Below are positions 10,634 through 20,368 of a stretch of 64,000 bases of DNA, one piece after another (position 1 is the stretch's first letter; the number at the start of each line of letters is the position of its first letter). The notes beneath the pieces are model-generated. The model did no database searches. It saw only the letters and a program-made list of their open reading frames with translations, and was not told the DNA's origin. The stretch spans positions 620,001-684,000 of the forward strand of contig CAVVEC010000016.1 in NCBI GenBank assembly GCA_963747105.1. The letters are read 5' to 3'. Source of the stretch: CAVVEC01 sp963747105. Its GTDB lineage: Bacteria > Acidobacteriota > Terriglobia > Terriglobales > Acidobacteriaceae. Position numbers and translations under genes: made by a program.

Positions 10634-12027
10634 CGATGCCCGGCGCCGGACGGCGGCCACAGTTACGCCGCGTCCGCAGCCCCAAGTTCGTCCCCGGCGC
10701 AAATCCAAGCGCCACCTGAGCCACGAAAACCGGATTCTGCTGTTGGCCCTGGGATCCGGCGCCGCTGGAGTCGTGCTCGCGCTGGCCCTGCTCTGGACGG
10801 GCGATCACGACATCAGCACTCGCTGGAGCCTTTCCGTCCTGGTTGTATTGCCTGGCTGGGTTTCGCCTTTGGGTTGAGCGTCGGCCGTGATTCATCCCTT
10901 GCAGACTCTTTCCAACATGCAATCCGCTCTGCGTGAAGGTGACTTTTCCTTCCGGGTCCGTGGCGCCAAGACCGGCGATGCCTTGGGCGAGTTGATGCTT
11001 GAGGTGAACGCGCTCTCGGACGTTGCTGCACGAGCAACGCTTGGGCGCTGTGGAAGCTGGCGCGCTCCTCACCACGGTGATGACTGAAATTGACGTTGCC
11101 GTGTTCGCGTTCGATGGCGACCAGAGACTCCGCTTGGTCAATCGCGCCGCCGAACGCCTGATGGCTCAGAATGCGGAGCGTCTGCTGGGGAAAACCGCGC
11201 AGGAATTGGGTCTCTCGGAATGTCTGGAAGGCGAATCGGCGCACACTTTGGAAAAGAGCTTTCCCGGCCAATCGGGCCGGTGGGGCGTGCGCCGTTCGAT
11301 ATTCCGGCAAGGCGGTAAGCCGCACTATCTGGTGGTGATCGCCGATTTGAGCCGCGCCTTGCGGGAGGAGGAGCGCGGCGCGTGGCAGCGCCTGGTGCGG
11401 GTGCTCGGGCACGAACTGAACAATTCCCTGGCCCCGATTTGCTCCATCGCGGGCAGCCTGGAAGAAATCATGAAACGCGAGGTTCGGTCCGCTGATTGGG
11501 AGGATGATCTGCGCCGTGGACTGCACGTCATCGTGGATCGCTCGGAAGCCTTGAACCGCTTCATGCGTGACTATTCCCGTCTCACCCGGCTTCCCAAGCC
11601 TCAACTTCGCCCCATGAACCTGAACACGCTGGTGCGGACCGTGGCAGGAATGGAGACTCGTACTGCGGTGGAGATCGAGCCAGGAGATGAGGTCACAATT
11701 AACGCCGACCCCGATCAACTGCAGCAAGTGCTGATCAATCTGATTCGGAACGCCGTGGACGCATCGCTCGAAAGCGGGGGCAAGGTGAGGGTAGGCTGGA
11801 CCAAAAACGGAAACGGGCTAAGCCTGTTTGTGCAGGACGAAGGTCCGGGGATCGCCAATCCGGCGAATCTTTTCGTACCTTTCTTCACCACCAAACCCAG
11901 TGGCTCCGGGATTGGCTTAGTCTTGAGCCGGCAAATCGCCGAAGCTCACGGAGGAAGTCTTACGCTGAAGAATCGCTCGCAGGGCAAAGGCTGCGAAGCC
12001 GTCATCCAACTTCCACTGGCAGATTGA
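10614..12027 (+). CDS. NtrY-like sensor histidine kinase (frameshifted)
   Basis: An inner-membrane kinase, about 471 residues, partner of the regulator just upstream (20 bp overlap). It has a basic N-terminus, TM1 (ILLLALGSGAAGVVLALALL), and a second TM that is readable only by switching frame at about 10848 and back near 10886. A HAMP-like segment (REGDFSFRVRG), a PAS domain, HisKA with the phospho-acceptor His in GHELNNSLAP, and HATPase_c boxes (NLIRNAVDA, DEGPGI, GSGIGLVLS) follow. A third frame change lies near 11030. The catalytic half from 11050 onward is clean. The signal sensed is unknown. Confidence 0.85.
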
Positions 12028-12121
12028 TCTTCGCTGTTGTTGATTCTCCAACTCCAGCAATTCCTGAGTTACAATGTGACTCCTTCAAGACCGAACGAAC
12101 ACGATTCTCCTGGGAGGCTAC

Positions 12122-12692
12122 ATGAAGCGGCTGCTGCTGTTATGGACTGTCTGTCTAATGATTTTGTCTGGCGCGCTCCAAGCGCAGGATTCGTCCATCA
12201 CCGACACGACAGATCGCATGTTCTTTCCTCACGACACGTTCTGGGGTTATGCGCAGTTCGATTTGGCTCCGCCGCACAACGAAATTGATCCCAATCTGTG
12301 CGCGGGAAATGCCGGAACCTACGGTGGCGTGAACGCTCCCTGCAGCGAGTTTGCGCGCTATATGCTCTCCGGATTACTCGAGGTGCGCCCTTTTGGGAAA
12401 GGCCAGTTGCGCCGCTTCATGATTTTTGGCGAACCTACTTTTTTGTTTGGCAAGAATATTCCCCAGACGCTCTACACCTGGTCCTTTGATGCGATTGGCA
12501 TCGAACACTCCTGGGGTGCGGGAGTTTACATTGCGAAAGGCTTCGAGTTTCGCGTGACCCAGCACTTCCTGTTTGATCGCTTGGGGTCGCGCAACAAGTA
12601 CCTCGGCGCCGGCCGACTTGGGAAACAATGGTCCATGGGGAAGGTATTTTTCGATCGGCGTGCGCAAATCCTTTGGGACGCGGAGATGGTGA
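12122..12692 (+). CDS. Secreted acidobacterial protein, probable outer-membrane beta-barrel
   Basis: Function is not recognised. The N-terminus is a signal peptide (about 20 residues ending LSGALQAQ). The body has alternating aromatic/polar strands typical of a small barrel. The open frame runs to 12727, but an extra C near 12614 seems to displace the frame: in the shifted frame the C-terminus reads NNGPWGRYFSIGVRKSFG and stops at 12690-12692. A barrel-closing strand ending in Phe-Gly is much more natural than the in-frame tail, so I set the end at 12692. A Shine-Dalgarno-like GGGAGG precedes the ATG. Confidence 0.6.
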
Positions 12693-12746
12693 ACGGCAGT
12701 CGCGTTTCGAACCCCGTGCTATGCTGATTTTTCCGGGACCCAGTGC

Positions 12747-15700
12747 GTGTTTCCAAAGCCACCAACCAAGCCGGATCCGCCCGCGGGGCGTAACCTTCTC
12801 GACGAAGATAACCGAGCGGGGCCCGACGTGGTGGTTGAGAGCGTTCATCCCCGCGCGGATCTGGCGACCATTCCTTTTCAAGATCCCGAGAGCGCCAAGC
12901 TCAACCTGGCGCGCGTAATGCGGCGGATTTCGTCGGAATTGGCGACGGCACTACCTGCTCTGCTCGCCGAGTCGCCTGATCCTGATTCCGCGCTCATCCT
13001 ATTCGATCGCTTGGTGAGCGAATCTTCGCCTGAAATCGTACGGTTGCTGGATCGGCACAATTCGCTCGCGCACTATGCCATCGTGGTCTTCGGCTACAGC
13101 CGCTTCCTGGGCGAGACGCTGATCCAGAACCCGGACCTGCTGCAATCCTTTCTACGGGAAAAGAATCTGGACCGCAGTTTTTCGCGCGAAGAATTTCACG
13201 GAGGTTTGGCGCGGTTCCGCTCCCGTTCGTTGGAGTCGGATGTTTCACTGCTTCTTGCGCGCTTCAAGCGACGGGAATACGTCCGGACCATGCTGCGCGA
13301 CGTGCTGAAGATCGCGCCCCTAGCGGAGACCACGGCGGAAATCGCAGCTTTGGCGGATGTGCTCATCGAGGAAGCCTTGCGCGAAGCGGACAGCCATCTG
13401 TTGCGCCGCTACGATCCGCCGCAGCACCTGGACGCGGACGGCCGGCTGGTGAACACTCCTTTTGCCATCTTGTCCTTGGGGAAGCTCGGCGGCAACGAAC
13501 TGAACTACAGCTCGGATGTGGACCTGATGTTTATCTTCGGAGATGGCGCCGAGCCACCCAAAGCTTCGGTTTCCAATCGTGAATATTTCATCCGCCTGGC
13601 CCAGCAGGTCACGGAGATTCTCTCCCGTGTGACACGGGAAGGCCCGGTGTTCCGCATCGATCTGCGCCTGCGGCCGCAGGGAGGGGAGGGAGAGCTGGCC
13701 ATCAGTCTGGGACAAGCCTTGCGCTACTACGCAACCACCGCCCACGACTGGGAGCAGCAGGCGCTCATCAAAGTACGCCATACGGCCGGAAATGAGGCTC
13801 TGGCCCGCGAGTTTATCCGGGGAGTGCAGTCTCACGTCTACACCGAGAGAGTGAACTTCGCCGCCATCAAGACCGCGCTGGTGGCGCGAGAAAAGATGCA
13901 CAAGAAACGCCATCAACAGATTGCCGGGAACAACGCCAACGCAAGCCTCGATGTAAAGATTGACAGCGGTGGCATTCGCGATATCGAGTTTCTGGTGCAG
14001 TGCTTGCAGCGGGTGTACGGCGGCGCGGAGCCATGGCTGCGCTCCGGCGGCACTTTGTTTTCCCTGCAAAAGCTGCATGACAAACGCAACCTCAGCAGCA
14101 AGGAGTTTTACGAACTTACCACTGCCTATGAGTTTCTGCGCCACCTGGAACACCGGCTGCAGTTGCGCCACGGACAGCAGATCCACCAGCTTCCGGTTGC
14201 AGAATCCGAGTTGTGGATTCTGCAGCGCTCCATGCAGGGTTTTGTGCCGGCAGAACATCGCCCGGAGAATTTTGCAGATCTGGTGCGGCACCGCATGGCG
14301 GCAGTTGCTGAGATCTATCAGCGCATTGTTTACCAGCAACAGAATCGCAGCCATCACGAGGCTCCGCATACGGAACTCCAACTGCGCAGCCCCTCGGAGC
14401 CGGTCGTCGCCGACCATTCCAATGGGCAGATTCTGGACCGTCTGGCTGCGGATGTACCGGCCCTGTACGAGGCCGCGACCCGCGACGATCTGAGCCCGAC
14501 GGCGAAGAAAAACCTTTTTCGCTTCCTGGCCGCGGCATTCACCAGTTCCGAGCGCTATGCCGCGGTGCTGCGGTATCCGGATGCCGTTGTCCGTGCTCTG
14601 GCATTGCTGGAAGCGAGCGACTACCTGACCCATATTCTGATCCGCCACCCCGAGGAAATTGCCGCTCTGGCAGAGTTGGGAAAAGTGCCATCGTGGGCGG
14701 GCAGCGGTTATCTTTTCGAAAGTTCCTTGGCCCAGGGAAGATCAACGGCCGACCCTGTAGTCGCATACCTGTCCGGCTCGCCGGCTCCGTACCCCGAAAA
14801 ACTGGCCCTGCTCCGGCGGCACTTTCGGCACCGCGTCTTTGCTGCCGGCGCCAAAGACGTAACCGAGCTCCGTGGCGTGTACGAGTCATTAGGCGACACC
14901 ACAGCGGCTGCGGACGATGCGATTACCGCCGCATTTGGGATCGTAGGCGCGCCAGACGGGTTGGCCGTGATGGCCCTGGGGCGCCTGGGCAGCGGTGAGT
15001 TCGATGTGCTTTCGGATGCCGATGTCCTCTTCATTTATGAACAAGATCACGATCGCGAACGATTGACCAAAGCAGCCGCTCAGGTCATGCAGGCCCTGGC
15101 CGCCTACACTCAGGAGGGAATGGTTCTTTCCGTGGACGCGCGTTTGCGTCCGCGGGGCGGGGAAGGTGAATTGCTGGTCACGCCGTCACAACTCGCGGAC
15201 TATTTCGCGCAGGAGGCGCACGCATGGGAAGCGCTAACCTACACCAAGCTGCGTTTTCTAGCGGGTTCACGCAGCCTGGGCGAGCGAGCCAGCAGCGCGA
15301 CACAAGTACTCTTCCAGCGCTTTGCGGCGGACGCGAGTTTCGGGCAATCTGTGCGCGAGATGCGCGCGAAATTGGAGAGCGTCGAAAAGAGCTTCAAGAC
15401 ATCCGCGGGAGCGATCTATGACATCGATTTCCTCTGTAATTTTCTGTTGGTCAAGCAGGGGATCGCCAATAAGAGGGGCAGTCTGCGTGACCGGCTCTGG
15501 CGCTGCGTAGCTGCCGGGTTACTGGAGAAGTCAGAGGCTGCCTCTCTCGATCATGCCGCGGAACTGTTTCGGACTGCGGATCACGTGGTGCGATTAGTTG
15601 TGGGACGAGCACGCAAATGGCTCCCCACCATGGAACATGCGCGTCAGACGACGGAGAGGCTGACGTCACAGATTCTACGCCGTGAATTTCCCCAAGGGTT

Positions 15701-15776
15701 AGAGGCCGAGTTGGAGCGAAGCTGCCGTGAGGTGCGGAGGATCTACGATCGAGTTTTGGCGGGTCCGCTGACGTAG
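12747..15776 (+). CDS. glnE: Glutamine synthetase adenylyltransferase/deadenylase GlnE
   Basis: A bifunctional cytoplasmic enzyme that adds or removes AMP on glutamine synthetase in response to PII state. The 1009-residue protein is intact and shows two nucleotidyltransferase domains: the first with GGNELNYSSDVDLMF (residues about 249-263), the second with GSGEFDVLSDADVLF near 750, each followed by a GlnD-type helical domain containing DARLRPRGGEGE or a related segment. The length is close to the family's usual 950-1000. The GTG at 12747 is the likely start, although about 60 N-terminal residues look unstructured and a later start is possible. Confidence 0.95.
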   Translation: MFPKPPTKPDPPAGRNLLDEDNRAGPDVVVESVHPRADLATIPFQDPESAKLNLARVMRRISSELATALPALLAESPDPDSALILFDRLVSESSPEIVRLLDRHNSLAHYAIVVFGYSRFLGETLIQNPDLLQSFLREKNLDRSFSREEFHGGLARFRSRSLESDVSLLLARFKRREYVRTMLRDVLKIAPLAETTAEIAALADVLIEEALREADSHLLRRYDPPQHLDADGRLVNTPFAILSLGKLGGNELNYSSDVDLMFIFGDGAEPPKASVSNREYFIRLAQQVTEILSRVTREGPVFRIDLRLRPQGGEGELAISLGQALRYYATTAHDWEQQALIKVRHTAGNEALAREFIRGVQSHVYTERVNFAAIKTALVAREKMHKKRHQQIAGNNANASLDVKIDSGGIRDIEFLVQCLQRVYGGAEPWLRSGGTLFSLQKLHDKRNLSSKEFYELTTAYEFLRHLEHRLQLRHGQQIHQLPVAESELWILQRSMQGFVPAEHRPENFADLVRHRMAAVAEIYQRIVYQQQNRSHHEAPHTELQLRSPSEPVVADHSNGQILDRLAADVPALYEAATRDDLSPTAKKNLFRFLAAAFTSSERYAAVLRYPDAVVRALALLEASDYLTHILIRHPEEIAALAELGKVPSWAGSGYLFESSLAQGRSTADPVVAYLSGSPAPYPEKLALLRRHFRHRVFAAGAKDVTELRGVYESLGDTTAAADDAITAAFGIVGAPDGLAVMALGRLGSGEFDVLSDADVLFIYEQDHDRERLTKAAAQVMQALAAYTQEGMVLSVDARLRPRGGEGELLVTPSQLADYFAQEAHAWEALTYTKLRFLAGSRSLGERASSATQVLFQRFAADASFGQSVREMRAKLESVEKSFKTSAGAIYDIDFLCNFLLVKQGIANKRGSLRDRLWRCVAAGLLEKSEAASLDHAAELFRTADHVVRLVVGRARKWLPTMEHARQTTERLTSQILRREFPQGLEAELERSCREVRRIYDRVLAGPLT

Positions 15777-15795
15777 GCCGCGACTTCGTCTTGCC

Positions 15796-16326
15796 TCATC
15801 TGGGGTGCCTCGACTCCAGCGCGTAGTTGCGGGCGTCTCCGAATCCGGTCACGCAGATGTGGCCGATCGACATCCACCGCTCAAGTTTGTGGTGGCCCGT
15901 GCGGTGAAACAAGTAAGAGATGCCGATCGAACTTACAGTCGCGGCCGTCTCCAGGCCAGTAAATCCTGCGGAGTTGTTCACCACAGCGTCAGGCAGAAGA
16001 ATCTCTTGTCGCCCGCGAGCTTGAAAGTTGCGGGTGGAAGAATAATCCAAGCCTCGGGTCATGGCGATCCCGAAAAAAAGCAATCGGTTTGTACGATCCC
16101 AGAAAGGGTGCGGCAGAGACAGAGGCGGGGGTTGGATCTTTACAATCCAAGCGGGCGCAGGTCGTGCCGAGGCCGGTAGTCCAAGAACGGCTTCTGGCGC
16201 GGTGACGAAATCGGTGGAAAGGTCAGCCTGCTGGGCGCGAGCCGCCATGCCTGGGAGGCCGACCCATAGCAACATCAGGACGAGGCTAGATCGCCCCAGA
16301 CGCCAAGTAAATGAAGGAAACCCCAC
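15796..16326 (-). CDS. Secreted hypothetical protein
   Basis: No named family is recognised. Starting at the GTG at 16326 gives a clean signal peptide (basic start, hydrophobic LVLMLLWVGLPG, cleavage near AARAQQ). The open frame extends upstream to 16590 but that part reads as noise and overlaps icd. The mature part contains a conserved-looking stretch around DRTNRLLFFGIAMTRGLDY and a short hydrophobic segment near the C-terminus (AATVSSIGISYLF). It is divergent from icd and convergent with glnE, 19 bp from the glnE stop. Confidence 0.6.
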   Translation of the reverse strand: MGFPSFTWRLGRSSLVLMLLWVGLPGMAARAQQADLSTDFVTAPEAVLGLPASARPAPAWIVKIQPPPLSLPHPFWDRTNRLLFFGIAMTRGLDYSSTRNFQARGRQEILLPDAVVNNSAGFTGLETAATVSSIGISYLFHRTGHHKLERWMSIGHICVTGFGDARNYALESRHPR

Positions 16327-16503
16327 GGCGGGTATTGTACCGCGCCCACTATAGATGCCAGTTGTGGAAAGCTTTATTTGAGCGTGTCCCATCCCAGACT
16401 GGCACTCGTTGGCTTGTGACCTTGGTGTTCCTCGCATTTCTCGGGGCTTATTCGGAACCTTTATAATTGTTGGTTTGCCTAATGCAATTCCGGAGGATAG
16501 GTA

Positions 16504-17931
16504 ATGTCGGCTTCCTACAACGGCCTCCCGGTGCCTGCCAACGGCGCTCGGATCAGCTACACCAGCGGGCGCTACCAGGTCCCTGACCACCCGATCATTC
16601 CTTTCATTGAGGGTGACGGAACCGGCAGAGATATCTGGAAAGCCTCAGTTCGCGTGTTCGATGGTGCCGTCGAGAAAGCCTACAAAGGCAAGCGTCGCGT
16701 GGCATGGTATGAGGTGTTTGCCGGCGAAAAGGCTATGTCCAATTTCAAGACCTGGCTGCCGGACGACACTATAAATGCGATTCGCGAGTTTCGCGTCGCC
16801 ATCAAGGGTCCCCTGACTACGCCCGTGGGTGGCGGCATCCGTTCCTTGAATGTGGCTCTGCGGCAGATCCTTGATCTCTACGCCTGCGTGCGCCCGGTGA
16901 AGTACTACATGGGTACGCCATCCCCGGTGAAGCATCCCGAGCGCATGGATGTGGTCATCTATCGCGAGAACACAGAAGATGTATATGCCGGAATCGAGTG
17001 GGAACAGGGCACGCCCGACGCCGCCAGGCTCATCGAGTTTCTGAACCAAGACATGCTGAAGGGCGGCAAGAAGCAGATCCGGCTGGATTCGGGCGTCGGG
17101 ATCAAACCCATGTCGGTTACCGGAACCAAGCGCCTGGTGCGTATGGCCATCCGGTACGCGCTGGACAGCCGCAGCAAGAGCGTCACCCTGGTGCACAAGG
17201 GCAACATTCAGAAGTTCACCGAAGGCGCCTTCCGCAAATGGGGTTACGAACTGGCAACCCAGGAGTTTCGCGACAAGGTAATCACGGAGCGTGAGAGCTG
17301 GATCATCGACAACAAGGACAAGGACCCGAAGATCACAATTGAGCAGAATGCCAATCTGATTGAACCGGGCCTGGAATTTGCTACCGAGGACTTCCGGCAA
17401 TCGATTTACCGGGAGGTAAAGGATGTCCTCGATGCCATCTACGTTACCCACGGCAAGGGCGCGTGGAAGAAGAAGCTGATGGTTAACGACCGTATTGCCG
17501 ATTCGATTTTTCAGCAGATCGTCACGCGTGCGGACGAATACTCGGTGCTGGCCACACCCAATCTGAATGGTGACTACATTTCGGATGCGTGCGCCGCGCA
17601 GGTGGGAGGATTGGGCATCGCGCCCGGCGCCAACATTGGCGATGGCTATGCGATTTTTGAGGCGACTCACGGCACGGCGCCGAAGTATGCCGACCGCGAC
17701 GTCATCAACCCGGGTTCGGTGATTCTCTCGGGCGTAATGATGTTCCGCTTTCTGGGCTGGGGCGAAGCCGCCGATCTGATCGAGCAAGCTCTCGAGCGCA
17801 CCATCGTGCAGAAGAAGGTCACCTACGACTTCGAGCGTCTGATGGAAGGCGCTACCAAAGTGAAGACCAGCGAGTTTGCGGGTTACATCATCGAGAACAT
17901 GGATGCCGCGGTGCTGAGCGCGGCACGGTGA
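16504..17931 (+). CDS. icd: NADP-dependent isocitrate dehydrogenase
   Basis: Oxidatively decarboxylates isocitrate to 2-oxoglutarate in the TCA cycle. The 475-residue frame is intact. It shows the family landmarks: FIEGDGTGRDIW near the start, the isocitrate-binding YRENTEDVYAGIEW (residues about 158-171), a VHKGNIQKFTEGAF block, the metal site region with NGDYISDACAAQVGGLGIAPG, and GTAPKYADRDVINPGS. The length is longer than the about 416-residue E. coli enzyme, like other class members with an extended C-terminus. A GGAGG lies just upstream of the ATG. The next gene downstream is malate dehydrogenase, giving a small TCA cluster. Confidence 0.95.
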   Translation: MSASYNGLPVPANGARISYTSGRYQVPDHPIIPFIEGDGTGRDIWKASVRVFDGAVEKAYKGKRRVAWYEVFAGEKAMSNFKTWLPDDTINAIREFRVAIKGPLTTPVGGGIRSLNVALRQILDLYACVRPVKYYMGTPSPVKHPERMDVVIYRENTEDVYAGIEWEQGTPDAARLIEFLNQDMLKGGKKQIRLDSGVGIKPMSVTGTKRLVRMAIRYALDSRSKSVTLVHKGNIQKFTEGAFRKWGYELATQEFRDKVITERESWIIDNKDKDPKITIEQNANLIEPGLEFATEDFRQSIYREVKDVLDAIYVTHGKGAWKKKLMVNDRIADSIFQQIVTRADEYSVLATPNLNGDYISDACAAQVGGLGIAPGANIGDGYAIFEATHGTAPKYADRDVINPGSVILSGVMMFRFLGWGEAADLIEQALERTIVQKKVTYDFERLMEGATKVKTSEFAGYIIENMDAAVLSAAR

Positions 17932-17942
17932 AACGGATTCAT

Positions 17943-17980
17943 CCCAGAGGCACAACCCCTCTGTGATCTCCGTGGCCTCA
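17943..17980. repeat. Short intergenic repeat/hairpin after icd
   Basis: Contains CAGAGG and CCTCTG arms around cacaacc, then ctgtgatctccgtgg. The 'cctctgtgatctctgtgg' theme is a familiar intergenic repeat in acidobacterial drafts (recalled, not verified). It may also act as a weak hairpin between icd and mdh; no T-run follows. Confidence 0.25.
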
Positions 17981-18015
17981 CTGGCTAGACCGTTTCAAGA
18001 AAGGGAAGGGGGTTC

Positions 18016-18941
18016 ATGCGTAAGAAAGTTACGATTGTGGGTTCGGGAAATGTGGGGGCTACAGCGGCGCACTGGATTGCGTCCAAAGAGCTGGGCGATG
18101 TCGTTCTGATTGACATTATCGAGGGTGTTCCGCAGGGCAAAGCGCTGGACCTGCTGGAAGCCATGCCGATTGAGAAGCGTGACTCCCACATTACCGGCAC
18201 ACAGGATTATGCCGATACCGCGAACTCCGATATCGTGGTGATCACCGCCGGTATCCCGCGCAAACCGGGCATGAGCCGCGATGATCTGCTGCACACCAAC
18301 CACAAGATCATGAAAGATGTGGTGGACAAGGCGGTGCAGCATTCTCCCCACTGCATTCTCATCGTAGTGTCGAATCCGCTCGATGCCATGGCGCAGGCCG
18401 CCTATAAAATGAGTGGTTTCTCCCGCGAGCGTGTGATTGGCATGGCCGGCGTGCTGGATTCGGCCCGGTTCCGAGCTTTATCGCCGCGGAGTTGAAGGTG
18501 AGCGTGGAGAATGTGACGGCATTTGTGCTTGGCGGACACGGCGATTCGATGGTCCCTTTGCCGAGATACTCGACGGTAGCCGGAATTCCGATTACCGAAC
18601 TATTGGATGCTCACACCATCGACCGCCTGGTGCAGCGTACCCGTGATGGCGGCGCCGAGATTGTGAAATACCTGAAGACCGGCAGCGCCTACTACGCTCC
18701 CTCCGCTGCTGTAACCGAAATGGTCGAGGCCATTTTGAAGGACAAGAAGAAAATTCTGCCCTGCGCCGCTTACCTGGAAGGGGAATACGGGATCAAAGGC
18801 CTGTATGTGGGCGTGCCGGTGAAATTAGGGTCGAAGGGCATGGAGCAGATCATCGAAATCAAGCTTACCGAACATGAGCAGGCCGAGTTGAACCGCAGCG
18901 CCGAAGCGGTGAAGGAACTGGTAGGTGTGATCGGAGTGTAA
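18016..18941 (+). CDS. mdh: Malate dehydrogenase (one frameshift)
   Basis: Interconverts malate and oxaloacetate with NAD. The N-terminal Rossmann motif is VGSGNVGATAAHW, with the NAD-selecting acidic residue in VVLIDIIEGVPQGKA. The active-site loop is TAGIPRKPGMSRDDLL, the substrate Arg/Asn region is VSNPLDAM, and the catalytic His is in GGHGDSMVPL. The frame breaks near 18475: the sequence goes from AGVLDSARFR to SFIAAELKVSVENV in another frame with one base missing. All catalytic residues survive on either side, so the gene is probably intact in the organism. The joined length of about 308 residues is normal for the LDH-like type. Confidence 0.92.
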
Positions 18942-19019
18942 AATTCCCCTGGGCCGCAGACCACAGAATTGCGATGCTGTTAAAATTCCAGACGGCGAAC
19001 CAAAGACAGAAGGGAACCC

Positions 19020-19529
19020 ATGCAGGAAACGCCACAGGAGTACACGAAACGCATTACCGGCTACGTGGAAGGCAAAAGGCCCCTGACGGTTCAGGCTGCG
19101 ACTCCCAGGAAGATCGAGCGCCTGATCAGAGGAGTCCCCACCTCCAAATTGCGCAAACGTCCGGCTTCCGACAAGTGGTCAGTCAGCGAAATCCTCGCGC
19201 ATCTGGCGGACACCGAAATCGCTGGCGGCTTTCGTATCCGGTTGATTCTGGGTTCCCCCGGAACTCCGGTTGCCGCATTCGATCAGGATGCGTGGGTGAC
19301 CAGCGGACACTATGAGAAGCGCGATCCGCGGAAGTCGTTCGAGCAATTCCGGGTACTCCGCGAGGTCAACCTGGCGCTGCTCAAGTCATTGAAGCCCGAA
19401 CAGTGGAAGCACCATGGCATGCATGCCGAGCGCGGCCAGGAGACGATCGAGCATATTGTCCGCATGTTTGCTGGTCATGACCTGAATCACATCGGGCAAA
19501 TCGAGAGAATTCTGGCGCGGAAAAAGTAA
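19020..19529 (+). CDS. DinB-like four-helix protein
   Basis: A 169-residue protein of the DinB/YfiT superfamily, which binds a divalent metal through three His residues. Visible candidates are the His in ILAHLADTE (helix 2) and the pair in GHDLNHIGQIERIL near the C-terminus. Members act as thiol transferases or damage-inducible enzymes, but no specific activity can be deduced. It stands alone 78 bp after mdh. Confidence 0.8.
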   Translation: MQETPQEYTKRITGYVEGKRPLTVQAATPRKIERLIRGVPTSKLRKRPASDKWSVSEILAHLADTEIAGGFRIRLILGSPGTPVAAFDQDAWVTSGHYEKRDPRKSFEQFRVLREVNLALLKSLKPEQWKHHGMHAERGQETIEHIVRMFAGHDLNHIGQIERILARKK

Positions 19530-19596
19530 TGGAGGGAGAAAAGCCACCCGAACCGAATCGCTTTGTGGGATCGGCGGAGGCTTCCCGCAGCTTTCG

Positions 19597-20141
19597 TCAG
19601 TTCTGGTGTAAGAACTTGTAGTCCAGGATGCTGGCGGCCAATCCTGGGTTTTCGACATCCTCCTGCGTATCCTTGGTTTGAATGATGCGTCCCTGACACA
19701 GGACCGTGCTGTTTTTCTGCCCGGAAATCTCTTCCGGCATCTCGAAAATCATCTCTACCAGCGTGTTGCTGGGGAAGCGCTGCGGGCCATAAAGAAGCAC
19801 GCCGGACTGGCTCAGGTTCTCGATGATGCCCTCATACCAGTTGCCCAGGTTCTTCACCCGATAGCGCACCGGTGTGTGTAGTTTGAGGCGCCGGGCGCGA
19901 GGAACCCACGTGGGTTTTCGGGTATGGCCGCTGCGCGGCGCGCGGTGGTCGCCTCGGCTGCGCTCTGCAACTGACTGCGATCCACACGCTCGGTACGGCG
20001 CATGGTTTTCCAGTCATACTCGTATTCGGCGGCACAAAGCAGGCAAACCTGGTAATAATGGCCATCGGCAGCCCGCCTTGGCCAGGAAAACTCGTGCGAG
20101 CAACGGCCTAACATAAGAACGTCCAATAACTTCTGGGGCAT
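19597..20141 (-). CDS. PilZ-domain protein with N-terminal Cys motif (one frameshift)
   Basis: The 3' part (19597-19869) is a PilZ domain: RYRVKNLGNWYEGIIENLS-SGV matches the RxxxR...SxxG pattern expected for c-di-GMP binding, with the second motif partly altered (NLSQSGVL). Upstream, in another frame, lies a start at 20141 followed by a zinc-ribbon-like segment: RCSHEFSWP, then QVCLLCAAEYEYD. Continuing the PilZ frame upstream reads WVPRARRLKLHTPVRYRV, so the two halves join with an indel near 19910. The combined protein of about 180 residues would be a cytoplasmic c-di-GMP responder. No neighbouring motility or secretion gene points to its target. Confidence 0.75.
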
Positions 20142-20311
20142 TTTCGTCTTTCCGGGCGGATCACCGGAAGTAACATCATCTAACGGCACGACTCTTTTGG
20201 GTAGGTTACTAACGTGTATCGGGCAAATCGCCCTGATGCCAAGACTTGGGCTCCGTTCGACCGGAAAAGCTCGAGCCGTACCCTGTCTTGTACACAACAT
20301 CAAGATCACGC

Positions 20312-20336
20312 AAAAAGCCCTGTCCGGCGACAGGGC
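20312..20336 (-). terminator. Rho-independent terminator of the S53 peptidase gene
   Basis: On the minus strand a perfect 8-bp stem (GCCCTGTC / GACAGGGC) with a 4-nt loop is followed by TTTTT. It lies about 30 bp past the stop of the S53 peptidase gene and before the PilZ gene, so it probably separates the two minus-strand units. Confidence 0.85.
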
Positions 20337-20368
20337 CTGATCCGAAAACTAATTGGCACTTCCCCGAA

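Noticed and set aside
13320..14648. 442-codon minus-strand frame inside glnE
   Set aside because: Shadow of an intact GlnE in a GC-rich gene; no recognisable protein.
16645..17955. 436-codon minus-strand frame across icd
   Set aside because: Shadow of the clean Icd frame.
20142..20368. c-di-GMP riboswitch upstream of the PilZ gene
   Set aside because: I looked for the GEMM core on the minus strand; only a terminator and small hairpins are present.
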